Shown here one piece after another: positions 7,251 to 14,640 of a stretch of 30,755 nt of DNA. This DNA is from Bacillota bacterium. Its GTDB lineage: Bacteria > Bacillota > Clostridia > Christensenellales > Aristaeellaceae. The stretch covers positions 1 through 30,755 of the forward strand of contig JAEYRW010000151.1 of assembly GCA_023435435.1 (NCBI GenBank), written 5' to 3'. Under the pieces are notes generated by a model. The model did no database searches and had not been told where the DNA came from. It was given only the letters and a program-made list of their open reading frames with translations. The position numbers and the translations under genes are program-made. Every line of letters starts with the position of its first letter. Position 1 is the first letter of the stretch.

Positions 7251-8399
7251 TCAGGTTTTCCTCCTGTATTTCTTTCTCGGAATCGGCGGCTCGGGCAGTT
7301 CCACCCGCTCCGTCACGTCCGAGAGCACAACCTTGAACAGCAAAAGCATCAGCGGTCCCACAATGAGCCCGATGAAGCCCATCACCCGGAAGCCCGCGTA
7401 CATGGCGACCATGGTGGTCAGCTGCCGAAGCCGCATCTGCCTGCCGAGGAGCTTCGGCTCCATGATGCGCTTGATGATGAGCATGATGCAGTAAAGCGCC
7501 ATCACGCCCAGCGCCAGCATGTAGTCTCCCACGACGAGATAATAGCCCGTCATGGGCAGCATGATGAGCCCCGCGCCGATGACCGGCAGCGCGTCCAACA
7601 CGGAAATGAGGATGGCGAACATCACCGCGTACTCCACATTCAGCACGAGAAAGCCCACCAGCAGAACCGCCATGGCGATGAACATCTGGACGATGGCCGT
7701 GACCACCTGCGCGCGCACGCCCAGAAGCATGACCTTTTTGACCCGGCCATATCCGCTCATGATCCGCGCGGGCAGCCACTTCTTGGCAAAGTTGTCGTTC
7801 TCGTCCGTGTCCACGACGATGTAATAGCTCTCCATGATCATGAAGATCACGAACAGCAGCACCTCCGGCAGCACCGTGACCGCGCTCCAGGTAAACGTCA
7901 CGAGCTTTCCCGCAAAGGTGGAGGCCATTTCCGCAAGCTTCGAGAGCGCCGAGGTCAGCATGTCCGTGACCCACAGAAGCGCCTCGTCACCGACGGAGTC
8001 GGTAATCTGCGCGCGGAAGTACTCCGCCTGGTCCGTGATGTACTTCACCGCCGCGTTCTGATAGCGCGGCAGGGACACCAGCAAATCCCGCGCCTCCCCG
8101 ATGAGCGCTGCGGTCAGAAACGAGAGGCCTGTAATGATGACGCCGAACACGATGACGAGGGCGAGCAGCGTCCCCACGGCCTTGGGAATTTTAATCTTTG
8201 AAAACAGCCAGTTGATCGGCCGCGCGAGGGGGCGAATCACCCAGGAAAAGGCGAGCGCGCACACGAAGGGCGCAAAATACGGAAACGCCGCGAAGACGAT
8301 GAGCAGCGCGACGCAGGTCACGAAGACAATGGCGATCCGCCTGGGCAAATCGTTCCAGTCCACGTTGAATTTCCGGGCCTTGTCCAGAAATGAGTCCAT
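7251..8399 (-). CDS. AI-2E family transporter / YtvI-like permease
   Basis: A 382-residue membrane protein with two hydrophobic hairpins near the N-terminus (about residues 25-60 and 75-105), a long soluble stretch with SLPRYQNAAVKYITDQ, then about five further helices including LLFVIFMIMESYYIVVDTDE and the GLIMLPMTGYYLVVGDYMLALG block that marks the AI-2E/PerM/YtvI family. Members include sporulation protein YtvI and Na+/H+ antiporters, and few have known substrates. The C-terminus is short and basic (PRKKYRRKT). The ATG at 8399 has a G-rich ribosome binding site, and a strong promoter is found upstream, making it the first gene of the operon. The upstream open frame crosses that promoter and is not coding. 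Confidence 0.88.
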   Translation of the reverse strand: MDSFLDKARKFNVDWNDLPRRIAIVFVTCVALLIVFAAFPYFAPFVCALAFSWVIRPLARPINWLFSKIKIPKAVGTLLALVIVFGVIITGLSFLTAALIGEARDLLVSLPRYQNAAVKYITDQAEYFRAQITDSVGDEALLWVTDMLTSALSKLAEMASTFAGKLVTFTWSAVTVLPEVLLFVIFMIMESYYIVVDTDENDNFAKKWLPARIMSGYGRVKKVMLLGVRAQVVTAIVQMFIAMAVLLVGFLVLNVEYAVMFAILISVLDALPVIGAGLIMLPMTGYYLVVGDYMLALGVMALYCIMLIIKRIMEPKLLGRQMRLRQLTTMVAMYAGFRVMGFIGLIVGPLMLLLFKVVLSDVTERVELPEPPIPRKKYRRKT

Positions 8400-8463
8400 A
8401 GCATCCCCCCGGGTCGGCGCTTTCACCGACCGCGCAGCGCGCGTCGGCCTCCCGACCAGAACC

Positions 8464-8492
8464 ATTATACAGCGCGGCGTCTCTTTTGTCCA
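8464..8492 (-). promoter_or_regulatory. Promoter of the AI-2E / MBOAT / murB / whiA / HPr operon
   Basis: TGGACA at 8487-8492 and a perfect TATAAT at 8464-8469 are separated by 17 bases, a near-consensus housekeeping promoter. The predicted transcript start is about 60 bases before the ATG at 8399. The -35 lies just outside the end of the frameshifted UroD gene (8508). Confidence 0.8.
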
Positions 8493-8507
8493 GAACGCCG
8501 GGCAGGT

Positions 8508-9523
8508 TCAGCGGAACACCGCCGCCGCGCGCAGAAGCGCCGAATCGTTGTCAAACGGAATGTATTCCGGCACGCTGTTCCCCGTCCCGAGCAGATACCT
8601 GCCCCGCGTGCGCGCGCGTTCGAGCATGGCTGCCGCGCGCGCAAAGATCCGCTCCGGCGTTTCGGACACCATGAAGTTCATATCGATGCCGCCCAGCACC
8701 GCAATCCGGCCGTTCAACCGCTCGTACGCTTCCTCCACGGGACGGATATTGTCCTCGTAGGAATGGCGCACGTCGAATTTCATGTCCTCGATCACGTCCT
8801 CAATAACCCCGTCGAAATAACCGCAGGAGTGGAGGATGCAGGGTTTCCCCGCCCGGTGCGCCACCTCGACAATCTTTCGATGCCAGTCAAATATATATTT
8901 GCGCATGTCGGCGGGCGAAAGGAATGTCTGGGTATTGAATCCCCAGTCGTCGTTGGAGCAGAGGAAGCCCACGGTGTCGATTTCCGCCACCAGCTCATAG
9001 TATTTCACCAGGGACGCGCCGACTTTTGAGGTGATTTCCCGGACGAGCGCCGGTTCCTCGTAGAGCATCACGCACAGGTTGTCGTAACCGGTGAGGGAGA
9101 TGGTGTTTTCGAGCACGCCCCCCGGCCCCATCACCATCAGCTTCATGCCCTCGGGCAAAAATTCGCGGGCTTTCACAAGCCTCGCGCAGTCGAAGTCCGC
9201 CGGGTCATTCCACTGATAGCGCTCGAAGGACGCCCAGTCCGTAATCATCGGCACGTCGTTGAGCGAGATCGTCCTGCGCCGGTCGTGGCTCTTGAGGTCG
9301 AAGTGAAACCCGGACGCCTGGGTCGTGGCATAGTCGTAGCCCGCGTTCGCCATCGCCTCCGCCACGAGGCGCAGGTAGGCGGTCTCGTCCGCGGGCCTTT
9401 TCTCCCAGCCCGCCAGGCGCATGTAGAAGCTCTCATTCAAAAAAGCTCGAAAAGACTCGCCCGTTGAGGAACCCCGCCCCTGGGCGCCACCAGCGTATTG
9501 CGCTCGAAATCCGGTTTCCGCAT
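8508..9523 (-). CDS. UroD-family protein (MtaA/CmuA-like), apparently frameshifted
   Basis: Uroporphyrinogen decarboxylase superfamily protein, not classical HemE. The body from 9438 down reads continuously: ESFYMRLAGWEKRP, GPGGVLENTISLTGYDNL, CSNDDWGFNTQTFLSP, LHSCGYFDG (His and Cys of the metal site of corrinoid methyltransferases), VLGGIDMNFM and GTGNSVPEYIPFDN. The natural N-terminus lies in another frame: ATG at 9521-9523 reads MRKPDFERNTLVAPRGGVPQ and on to LFELF, then stops. Joining the two gives LFELF-LNESFY, a sensible family start. The break is in a run of six T (9439-9444 on the plus strand as A), where one extra T would restore the frame. It may be a real mutation, a sequencing or assembly error, or rescued by slippage on the run. 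The third Cys of the metal site is absent. Confidence 0.8.
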
Positions 9524-9551
9524 TCAAATCCCCTATCCCTCCCCTTACGGG

Positions 9552-9579
9552 ATTATAACACACGCAAATGAAATGGAAA
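9552..9579 (-). promoter_or_regulatory. Possible promoter of the UroD-family gene
   Basis: A perfect TATAAT at 9552-9557 on the minus strand with TTTCCA at 9574-9579 and a 16-base spacer. It lies about 30 bases before the ATG at 9523, next to the hairpin at 9581-9600. Confidence 0.45.
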
Positions 9580-9580
9580 A

Positions 9581-9635
9581 GGCATCTCACGCGAGATGCC
9601 GGGGCTTACGCATGAACTGTGTTCATGCGTAAGCC
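9581..9635. repeat. Two adjacent perfect hairpins in the UroD / cyclo-ligase spacer
   Basis: The first is GGCATCTC / GAGATGCC with a four-base loop (9581-9600). The second, two bases on, is GGCTTACGCATGAAC / GTTCATGCGTAAGCC with a three-base loop (9603-9635), a perfect 15-pair stem. No T run follows on either strand, so they are not classic terminators. They lie between two divergent genes, which also speaks against a terminator. A REP-like extragenic palindrome or a remnant of a small mobile element fits better. Confidence 0.6.
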
Positions 9636-9786
9636 GAGGGAGCGAGGAATCCGATTTCTGAATTTTCTCACGCGGGGACGACCCTTCCGCAAATTCCGAG
9701 CGAAATCCGGGGGCATGAAATGATTTCTTCGCCATCGCCTTTTCAGGAAGGCGCCGCCGCCGTGCTCCTCTTCCCACAAGTTACGG

Positions 9787-9815
9787 TGGTCAAGCGACCC
9801 GATTTGTGCTACACT
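9787..9815 (+). promoter_or_regulatory. Probable promoter of the cyclo-ligase gene
   Basis: TGGTCA at 9787-9792 and TACACT at 9810-9815 with a 17-base spacer, each matching four of six consensus bases, about 20 bases before the ATG at 9835. Confidence 0.5.
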
Positions 9816-9834
9816 GGCGTCCGGAGGTACGAAA

Positions 9835-10395
9835 ATGGAACAAAAAGAAAAACTGCGATCAGAAATGACCCGCGCCGGCGCCGGTTGGGAACCGGACTAT
9901 TTTGCGGAGTCGAATCGCGCAATTGAGGAAGCCGTCCTGTCCCTCGGGGCGTGGAGGGCGGCACAGGTGGTGTTCTGTTACGTCAGCGTGCGCAACGAGC
10001 CTTCCACGCGGCGGCTTCTTTCGGCGGCACTGGAATCCGGAAAGCGGCTGTGCGTTCCGCGCTGCGCGGGAAACGGCATCATGTACGCCCATGAAATCCG
10101 CTCGCTCGACGCGCTCAGACCGGGACCGTACGGCCTGCTCGAGCCTGAACAGCGCGCGCCCGTCGTCCCTGCGGGGGCGGTGGAGCTTGCCATCGTCCCC
10201 TGTGTGGCCGCCGACCGGCAGGGCCACCGGATTGGCCACGGCGCAGGCTACTACGACCGCTATCTCGCGCATCTGGACTGCCCCTCTGTTTGCCTCTGCC
10301 GGGGACGTGCGTTGTTTCCCACAGTGCCCGCCGAAAAACACGATCTGCCCGTCAGTATGGTGCTGACTGAACAAGAGCTGATTCGAATCGGCTAA
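9835..10395 (+). CDS. 5-formyltetrahydrofolate cyclo-ligase
   Basis: A 186-residue enzyme that uses ATP to turn 5-formyl-THF into 5,10-methenyl-THF, a folate salvage step in the cytoplasm. It begins with the short basic helix (MEQKEKLRSEMTRAG), continues with VVFCYVSVRNEPSTRRLL (substrate loop) and KRLCVPRC, and has the strongly conserved GHRIGHGAGYYDRYL near the C-terminus with the substrate and phosphate-binding residues. GGAGG lies eight bases before the ATG. It stands alone on this strand between the divergent UroD gene and the polysaccharide cluster. Confidence 0.95.
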   Translation: MEQKEKLRSEMTRAGAGWEPDYFAESNRAIEEAVLSLGAWRAAQVVFCYVSVRNEPSTRRLLSAALESGKRLCVPRCAGNGIMYAHEIRSLDALRPGPYGLLEPEQRAPVVPAGAVELAIVPCVAADRQGHRIGHGAGYYDRYLAHLDCPSVCLCRGRALFPTVPAEKHDLPVSMVLTEQELIRIG

Positions 10396-10674
10396 GCCGA
10401 AAGCCGCAACAGCCGAGATTCCGTGAACCGCCGCGATGTCAGATTCTGTCTGCGCGACGCGCTGTTGCCTTTTGCCTTCCGCGCGCGCATCCGCATCATT
10501 TTAGTTTCCTCTTCATGACCCAGGCATCCCTGTTTCAGAAGCCGTTCAGCCACATGTTATCTGCATAAGCCCCGGAGTTTACGCAACGTCGGCCTCCGCA
10601 AAAAGGAATTCAGGAAACTCCAGCGGCATGTCATTTTCTTCCGCCATCGCCGCCTCTGATATTTTTCAGACTGC
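10396..10674. other. Spacer between the cyclo-ligase and the polysaccharide cluster
   Basis: About 280 bases with no gene that can be supported. No clear terminator follows the cyclo-ligase; the inverted CAACAGC...GCTGTTG pair near 10407-10467 is too widely spaced to be convincing. Confidence 0.4.
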
Positions 10675-10703
10675 TTGATTTTCCCAGAAATGTCTGCTAT
10701 AAT
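10675..10703 (+). promoter_or_regulatory. Strong promoter ahead of the polysaccharide cluster
   Basis: TTGATT at 10675-10680, a 17-base spacer, and TATAAT at 10698-10703 preceded by TGC, so an extended -10. It points into the tyrosine-kinase remnant and the sugar transferase, and it stays close to consensus even though the first gene behind it is broken. Confidence 0.75.
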
Positions 10704-10765
10704 TATGACAAAAAGATGTTAGCAATAAATATGCTGTCACAATTTCTTCATTGCCTTGGAGGGAT

Positions 10766-11223
10766 GTTTGTTCGCGACGAAAAAACGCGACAATCACTCG
10801 TGCTTTCACGCGCGCTCCGAATGCGAGCGAGACGGCGATCCTCCGGCAAAGAGAGGAATCGTCCTTTGAAATTGTCGGACTTTCCCACGCGCGGACGTTG
10901 AAGCTGCGTTCCTCGGAACGCGTGGAAACGCTGCCGAAAAGCGCGATTCTTTTTGACGCCGTGCTGGTGGAAGCCCCGCCGAAGGGCATGTTTTCAGATG
11001 TGGCCGCGATTGCGCGCGATTGCGATAGAATGATCTTTGCCGCCAATTGTGGCAGGGAAGCTGTCAGGACATCGGCAAAACGCTGAAGACCCTCGACGGG
11101 ACAGGCCGCGCGCAGCTGGGCGCGGTGGTGAACCGCGTGGATTTCAAGGGCCAGGTCAATCGAAAATACCCTTCTGCCGTGGAATCGCGCACGCTTCATT
11201 CGTCACGGCGGCGGCACGGCTGA
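10766..11223 (+). pseudogene. Remnant of a CpsD/CapB-type bacterial tyrosine kinase
   Basis: Two frames together carry the C-terminal half of a BY-kinase. In one frame, LKLRSSERVETLPKSA, then ILFDAVLVEAPPKG (Walker A'/B region, normally FDYVIIDTPPVG), then MFSDVAAIARDCDRMIFAANC. Near 11060 the frame changes and the protein continues QDIGKTLKTLDGTGRAQLG and AVVNRVDFKG, the usual end of the fold, to a TGA at 11221. The Walker A P-loop and the N-terminal third are not found; the region before it is only a short frame starting after GGAGGG at about 10761. The C-terminal tyrosine cluster is also missing. The gene is therefore truncated and frameshifted. In an intact cluster it would control chain length of an exported polysaccharide. 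Confidence 0.7.
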
Positions 11224-11291
11224 GAAGGCACAATCCTCGAGAATGGACAATACAGGGCGATAAAGCGGTTGAAAAGAGATGGAGGTTTCGT

Positions 11292-12128
11292 ATGTTCGCA
11301 CGAATTGCCACGGAACAGGGGAAAGGTTCATCCGCATCAAACCGGCCGGACCCGGACACCGTTTTGTTTCAGTACACAGCCGCCGAGGAGGCGCGCATCG
11401 CGTGGAAACTGGCTGTCAAAACCCTCGCGCTCACCAATTCGACTTCCGCAAAGGTTGCGCCGCGGGAAAGCTTCTACACAAAATACGGCAAGCGGGCGCT
11501 GGACATCGTCGTATCCGCCGCAGCGCTTGCGGTAACGCTGCCGTTCAGCCTTGTTCTGGCCATCTGTACCTTCCTCGATGTCGGCGCACCGATTCTGTTC
11601 AGCCAAAAAAAGATCGGTCTGAACGGACGACCCTTCGTGCTGGTGAAGTTCAGAAACATGAAAAACCTGTTCGACGAGGACGGCGCGCTGCTGCCCCCCA
11701 GCGAGCGGGTGACGCGGTTTGGACGGTTTGTGCGGCGGCTGTCTCTCGACGAGCTGCTGAACTTTTGGAGCATCCTGAAGGGCGATATGTCCGTCATCGG
11801 GCCGCGGCCCATGGAACTGGACTATTTTCAGCGGTTCAGCCGAAGGCACAACCATAGGCATCTCGTAAGGCCGGGCCTGGGATGCCCCTTCCTGCCGCCG
11901 CTCTCCCACCCCGCCGATTGGAACGAGCAGCTTGAAAATGACATCTGGTACGTAGAAAACATCAGCCTGCTCACGGATATCAAGCTTTTCATTGCCCTGG
12001 TGGGCATGGTCTTTGACGCAAAGCGGTCAAAGCAGCGCGACGGCGCGAACCGGGGCAGCTTTATCGGATACGACATGAGCGGAAAGGCCGTCGGCACCCA
12101 GGCATTGAATCGCCTCCATTTGGATTGA
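11292..12128 (+). CDS. Sugar-phosphate transferase starting polysaccharide assembly
   Basis: A 278-residue protein of the bacterial sugar transferase family (WcaJ/PglC/EpsL type), which moves a sugar-1-phosphate from a nucleotide sugar to undecaprenyl phosphate at the inner face of the membrane. Residues 55-60 (YGKRALDIV) lead into a single membrane-inserted helix at about 62-84. FSQKKIGLNGRPFVLVKFRNM is the conserved cytoplasmic loop, and RRLSLDELLNFWSILKGDMS carries the catalytic Asp-Glu pair, followed by VIGPRP. The extra 55 residues before the catalytic domain do not form the four-helix WbaP domain. The ATG has GGAGG six bases upstream; the longer open frame runs back into the kinase remnant. 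The gene looks intact. Confidence 0.92.
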   Translation: MFARIATEQGKGSSASNRPDPDTVLFQYTAAEEARIAWKLAVKTLALTNSTSAKVAPRESFYTKYGKRALDIVVSAAALAVTLPFSLVLAICTFLDVGAPILFSQKKIGLNGRPFVLVKFRNMKNLFDEDGALLPPSERVTRFGRFVRRLSLDELLNFWSILKGDMSVIGPRPMELDYFQRFSRRHNHRHLVRPGLGCPFLPPLSHPADWNEQLENDIWYVENISLLTDIKLFIALVGMVFDAKRSKQRDGANRGSFIGYDMSGKAVGTQALNRLHLD

Positions 12129-12640
12129 CGGGCCCACCGTCGCCGCGGGTTGTCCCTCGCGCCAGGCGGTGGTCCCGGCGGCGAAGCAGCGTTGAGATTC
12201 CGGAAGCGGTATACCGTTGGGAGGAGTTTGGGTACGCGATGAAAAAAAGCACACATTGTGGGCAGGGTGTACCTTCAAAAAGCACTCCGGATATGTCGTC
12301 TGCAACAGCCTTTATGCGCACAGGCGCGTCCGCGTGATTGGCGGCGGCGCGGGAGCAGGCAGGAATGTCGCCGCGCCGTAAGCGCGTATTGAGAAGGTAC
12401 GGACAGCATCCCAGAATGGATTGGCATCGGCATCTGTGCAATTTTATCGGCAAATACAATCCCCGCTGCATCCCGGGTCCCATGCGGTACGGCAGAATTC
12501 AGCCTTCCCTCAACAATGCCGTATTTCGCTGCGCCTTCGCGGCCAAAATCATTTGCGACCGCAGTCTGCCTTTGGAAAGCGTTCCTCGCGGCGTCCGTCA
12601 TCGTTCCACCAAAAGCGGTGGAATCGCGGAAAACCTTTCC
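12129..12640. other. Unidentified stretch between the sugar transferase and the rmlA remnant
   Basis: About 510 bases with no gene I can name. Frames of 90-140 codons exist on both strands but lack ribosome binding sites and recognisable motifs; the clearest candidates are a minus-strand frame around 12275-12601 and a plus-strand frame around 12338-12640 that runs on into the rmlA remnant. Given broken genes on both sides, this is probably another decayed gene of the cluster. Confidence 0.4.
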
Positions 12641-13143
12641 CTACGCGTGCGAACGCCACAACGATTTTTCTTATCTGCCGCGCGATTGCGCGCGGCATGT
12701 CCCGGAACGCATCCGGTTTTCGGCGCCCGGGGCGCAGGGACATTTTCTCTGCCAGGACTGCGGGAACGCTTTCGTCACGGCGCTCACCTTATACTTTATG
12801 ATAACCGCGTCGTCGAAATTGCCGAACAGATGCGGGCCTCCGAACGGAGTGAGCGAGAAATCACCTCCGTGAACAACGCCTGCCTCGCGCTGGACGGGGT
12901 ATGCGCGGTCGGCATGGGTCGCGGCATGGCTTTGCCGAACACCGGCACGCCCAACGGATCAAGGCCGCCGAATATGTGGAGATGCAGCAGAACTGCCAGG
13001 GATTGTACACCGACAGCATCGAAGATCCCGCGTGGCGAAGAGGTTTCATCTCGCGAAAGGAACCGCTTCCTTTGGGTGAGAAGCCCTCGATGACGGAATC
13101 GGGTCAATACACGATCAGAATCGCAAGTGAGGATGCGGTATGA
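12640..13143 (+). pseudogene. rmlA: Remnant of glucose-1-phosphate thymidylyltransferase (rmlA)
   Basis: The C-terminal part of RmlA is spread over several frames. VPERIRFSAPGAQG and NAFVTALTLYF correspond to the DPERYGVVEFD and YAVTGLYF part. The next frame gives ILYDNRVVEIAEQMRASERS, then EREITSVNNACLA and GRGMALPNTGT (normally RGMAWLDTGT, so the Trp and Asp are changed). A further frame gives AAEYVEMQQNCQGLYTDSIE, then PAWRRGFISRKEPLPLGEK, and the end at TGA 13141-13143. The N-terminal GGSGTRL nucleotide-binding half is absent. At least two frameshifts and a 5' truncation make it non-functional. Its stop still overlaps the rmlB start as ATGA. Confidence 0.8.
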
Positions 13144-14126
13144 GAATACTTGTAACCGGCGGCGCGGGCTTTATCGGCTCCAACTTCGTTTATTACCTGT
13201 TAAAGTACCATCCGGAGGATTCGATCCTTTGCGTGGACAAGCTGACATACGCGGGGAACATGGCAAACCTCGAAAGGGCGCTGCAATCGCCGCGGCTGCG
13301 GTTTTACAGGGCGGATATTTGCGACCGGGATGCCATCGGTTCCATCTTTGCGTCGGCGCACCCGGACATCGTGGTCAACTTCGCCGCTGAGAGCCACGTG
13401 GACCGTTCCATTGAAGGGCCCGAGGTATTCCTCCAAACGAACATTCTCGGAACTCAGGTGCTGCTGGAGGCCGCCAGGGAGGACGGGCACTGCCGGTTCC
13501 ATCAGGTATCCACGGATGAGGTGTACGGAGAATTGCCCCTCGACAAGCCGGAGACGCGTTTTACGGAGGAATCCCCGGTTCGCCCCTCGAGTCCATACAG
13601 TGCTTCCAAGGCCGGCGCGGACCACCTGGTCATGGCCTATTGCCGCACGTATGATCTGCCGGCCACGATCAGCCGCAGTTCCAACAACTATGGCCCGTTT
13701 CAGTTCCCCGAAAAACTGATCCCGCGCATGATCACCAACGCGCTGCTGGATCAGACCCTTCCGGTATACGGAAAAGGCGAAAACGTGCGCGACTGGCTCC
13801 ACGTGGAAGACCACTGCGCGGCCATCGACCGAATCATGCGGGAGGGCCGTCCGGGCAGAATCTACAACGTGGGCGGCAAAAACGAGGTGCGCAACATCGA
13901 CCTCGTGCGAAGGATTTGCGAGATATTGGGAAAGCCGCAAAGCCTGATTGCGTTTGTCGAGGACCGCAAGGGACACGACCTGCGCTATGCCGTCGATCCG
14001 TCCAGGCTTCGGGAGGAATTGGGTTGGAAACCCGAAGCGCCCTTCTCACAGGGTCTGCGGGATACGGTTCAATGGTATTTGGACAATCGAAGCTGGTGGG
14101 AAACTCTCAAGGGAACCACTGATTAA
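13140..14126 (+). CDS. rmlB: dTDP-glucose 4,6-dehydratase
   Basis: A 328-residue short-chain dehydrogenase/reductase fold enzyme that converts dTDP-glucose to dTDP-4-keto-6-deoxyglucose, the second step of dTDP-rhamnose synthesis. The NAD site GGAGFIGS is at residues 7-14, the STDEVYG block with the catalytic Thr, Asp and Glu is at 124-130, and the catalytic Tyr and Lys are at 153 and 157 (YSASK). SRSSNNYGPFQFPEKLIP and GENVRDWLHVEDH are the usual substrate-binding segments. The frame is intact from the ATGA overlap with the rmlA remnant to the stop. Neither rmlC nor rmlD follows, so this enzyme depends on genes elsewhere or is a leftover. Confidence 0.96.
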   Translation: MRILVTGGAGFIGSNFVYYLLKYHPEDSILCVDKLTYAGNMANLERALQSPRLRFYRADICDRDAIGSIFASAHPDIVVNFAAESHVDRSIEGPEVFLQTNILGTQVLLEAAREDGHCRFHQVSTDEVYGELPLDKPETRFTEESPVRPSSPYSASKAGADHLVMAYCRTYDLPATISRSSNNYGPFQFPEKLIPRMITNALLDQTLPVYGKGENVRDWLHVEDHCAAIDRIMREGRPGRIYNVGGKNEVRNIDLVRRICEILGKPQSLIAFVEDRKGHDLRYAVDPSRLREELGWKPEAPFSQGLRDTVQWYLDNRSWWETLKGTTD

Positions 14127-14640
14127 TGGCCATCAGGCGGCAAAGGACTGAAGCTGAGCTGCCATACGTTGGCCGAAAACCCTTTCGATGCTCGCATTTG
14201 GGCACAAAGTTCGCTGCTTAGACGTAATACGAATTCGTCGTTGCAACGGATCTTTTTCCGCCCTGCTTTGTCGTTTTCCGCGCATCGTCGCGCTTCTACG
14301 ATTCGCTCCAGCTCCAAGGCGCGCCGAACGCAGTCGGCACGGTCGCGAAGCGACTTGGTTTGGCGCGGCGTGCCGCAAAAAACCAACCTCGCAGGACGAA
14401 AAAATCTCGCGCTGTTTTGGACGAATGAATATTCTACATTAGTATAAAAAGGATAGGCTTCGAGGGGGCGGCGCGAATTGGTTCCGGCAAAATGACAGCG
14501 CCCGATAAGTCGGGCGCTGTCACCGCATGACAACCGCATCGGCAAAGCACGCATGACGTCCCGCTTCCTGTGCCATCCGCCCCGCGCTTCATCCCGGCGG
14601 CGCGGCGAGCGTGGCCGCGGGGGCGGGGGCAAGCTGTTCG
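14127..14640. other. Spacer after rmlB
   Basis: About 510 bases without a gene I can support. It contains the hairpin described at 14493-14522 and an AT-rich patch at 14423-14450. A minus-strand frame from about 14410 to 14123 has a fairly balanced composition (ADCVRRALELERIVEARR, NDEFVLRLSSELCAQMRASK) and could be the tail of a decayed gene, but it has no recognisable motif. Confidence 0.4.
14493..14522 (-). terminator. Probable terminator of the second UroD-family gene
   Basis: A perfect 13-pair stem, TGACAGCGCCCGA / TCGGGCGCTGTCA, with a four-base loop. On the minus strand it is followed by TTTTG, and on the plus strand by no T run, so it fits best as a terminator for the gene that ends at 14641. 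Confidence 0.6.

Larger units (their letters stand above)
9524..9834. other. Divergent intergenic region between the UroD gene and cyclo-ligase
   Basis: A 311-base spacer holding a likely promoter for each flanking gene and the double hairpin. The part from 9636 to 9780 has no gene that can be supported; a 74-codon minus-strand frame there has the low-information composition of a chance frame and includes the hairpins. Confidence 0.5.

Noticed and set aside
9553..9777. A 74-codon minus-strand frame in the UroD / cyclo-ligase spacer.
   Set aside because: It runs through the two perfect hairpins and the UroD promoter, and shows no domain or ribosome binding site.
10666..11199. A 177-codon minus-strand frame across the tyrosine-kinase remnant.
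   Set aside because: It is antisense to recognisable kinase sequence and to the promoter, with no motif of its own.
12338..13093. A 251-codon plus-strand frame as a single intact gene.
   Set aside because: Only its last third matches RmlA, and the matching sequence moves into other frames on both sides, so it is a chance join within a pseudogene region.
14417..14445. TTGGAC, a 17-base spacer and TAGTAT on the plus strand, resembling a promoter.
   Set aside because: No gene follows on that strand for over a kilobase, and the -10 box matches poorly.
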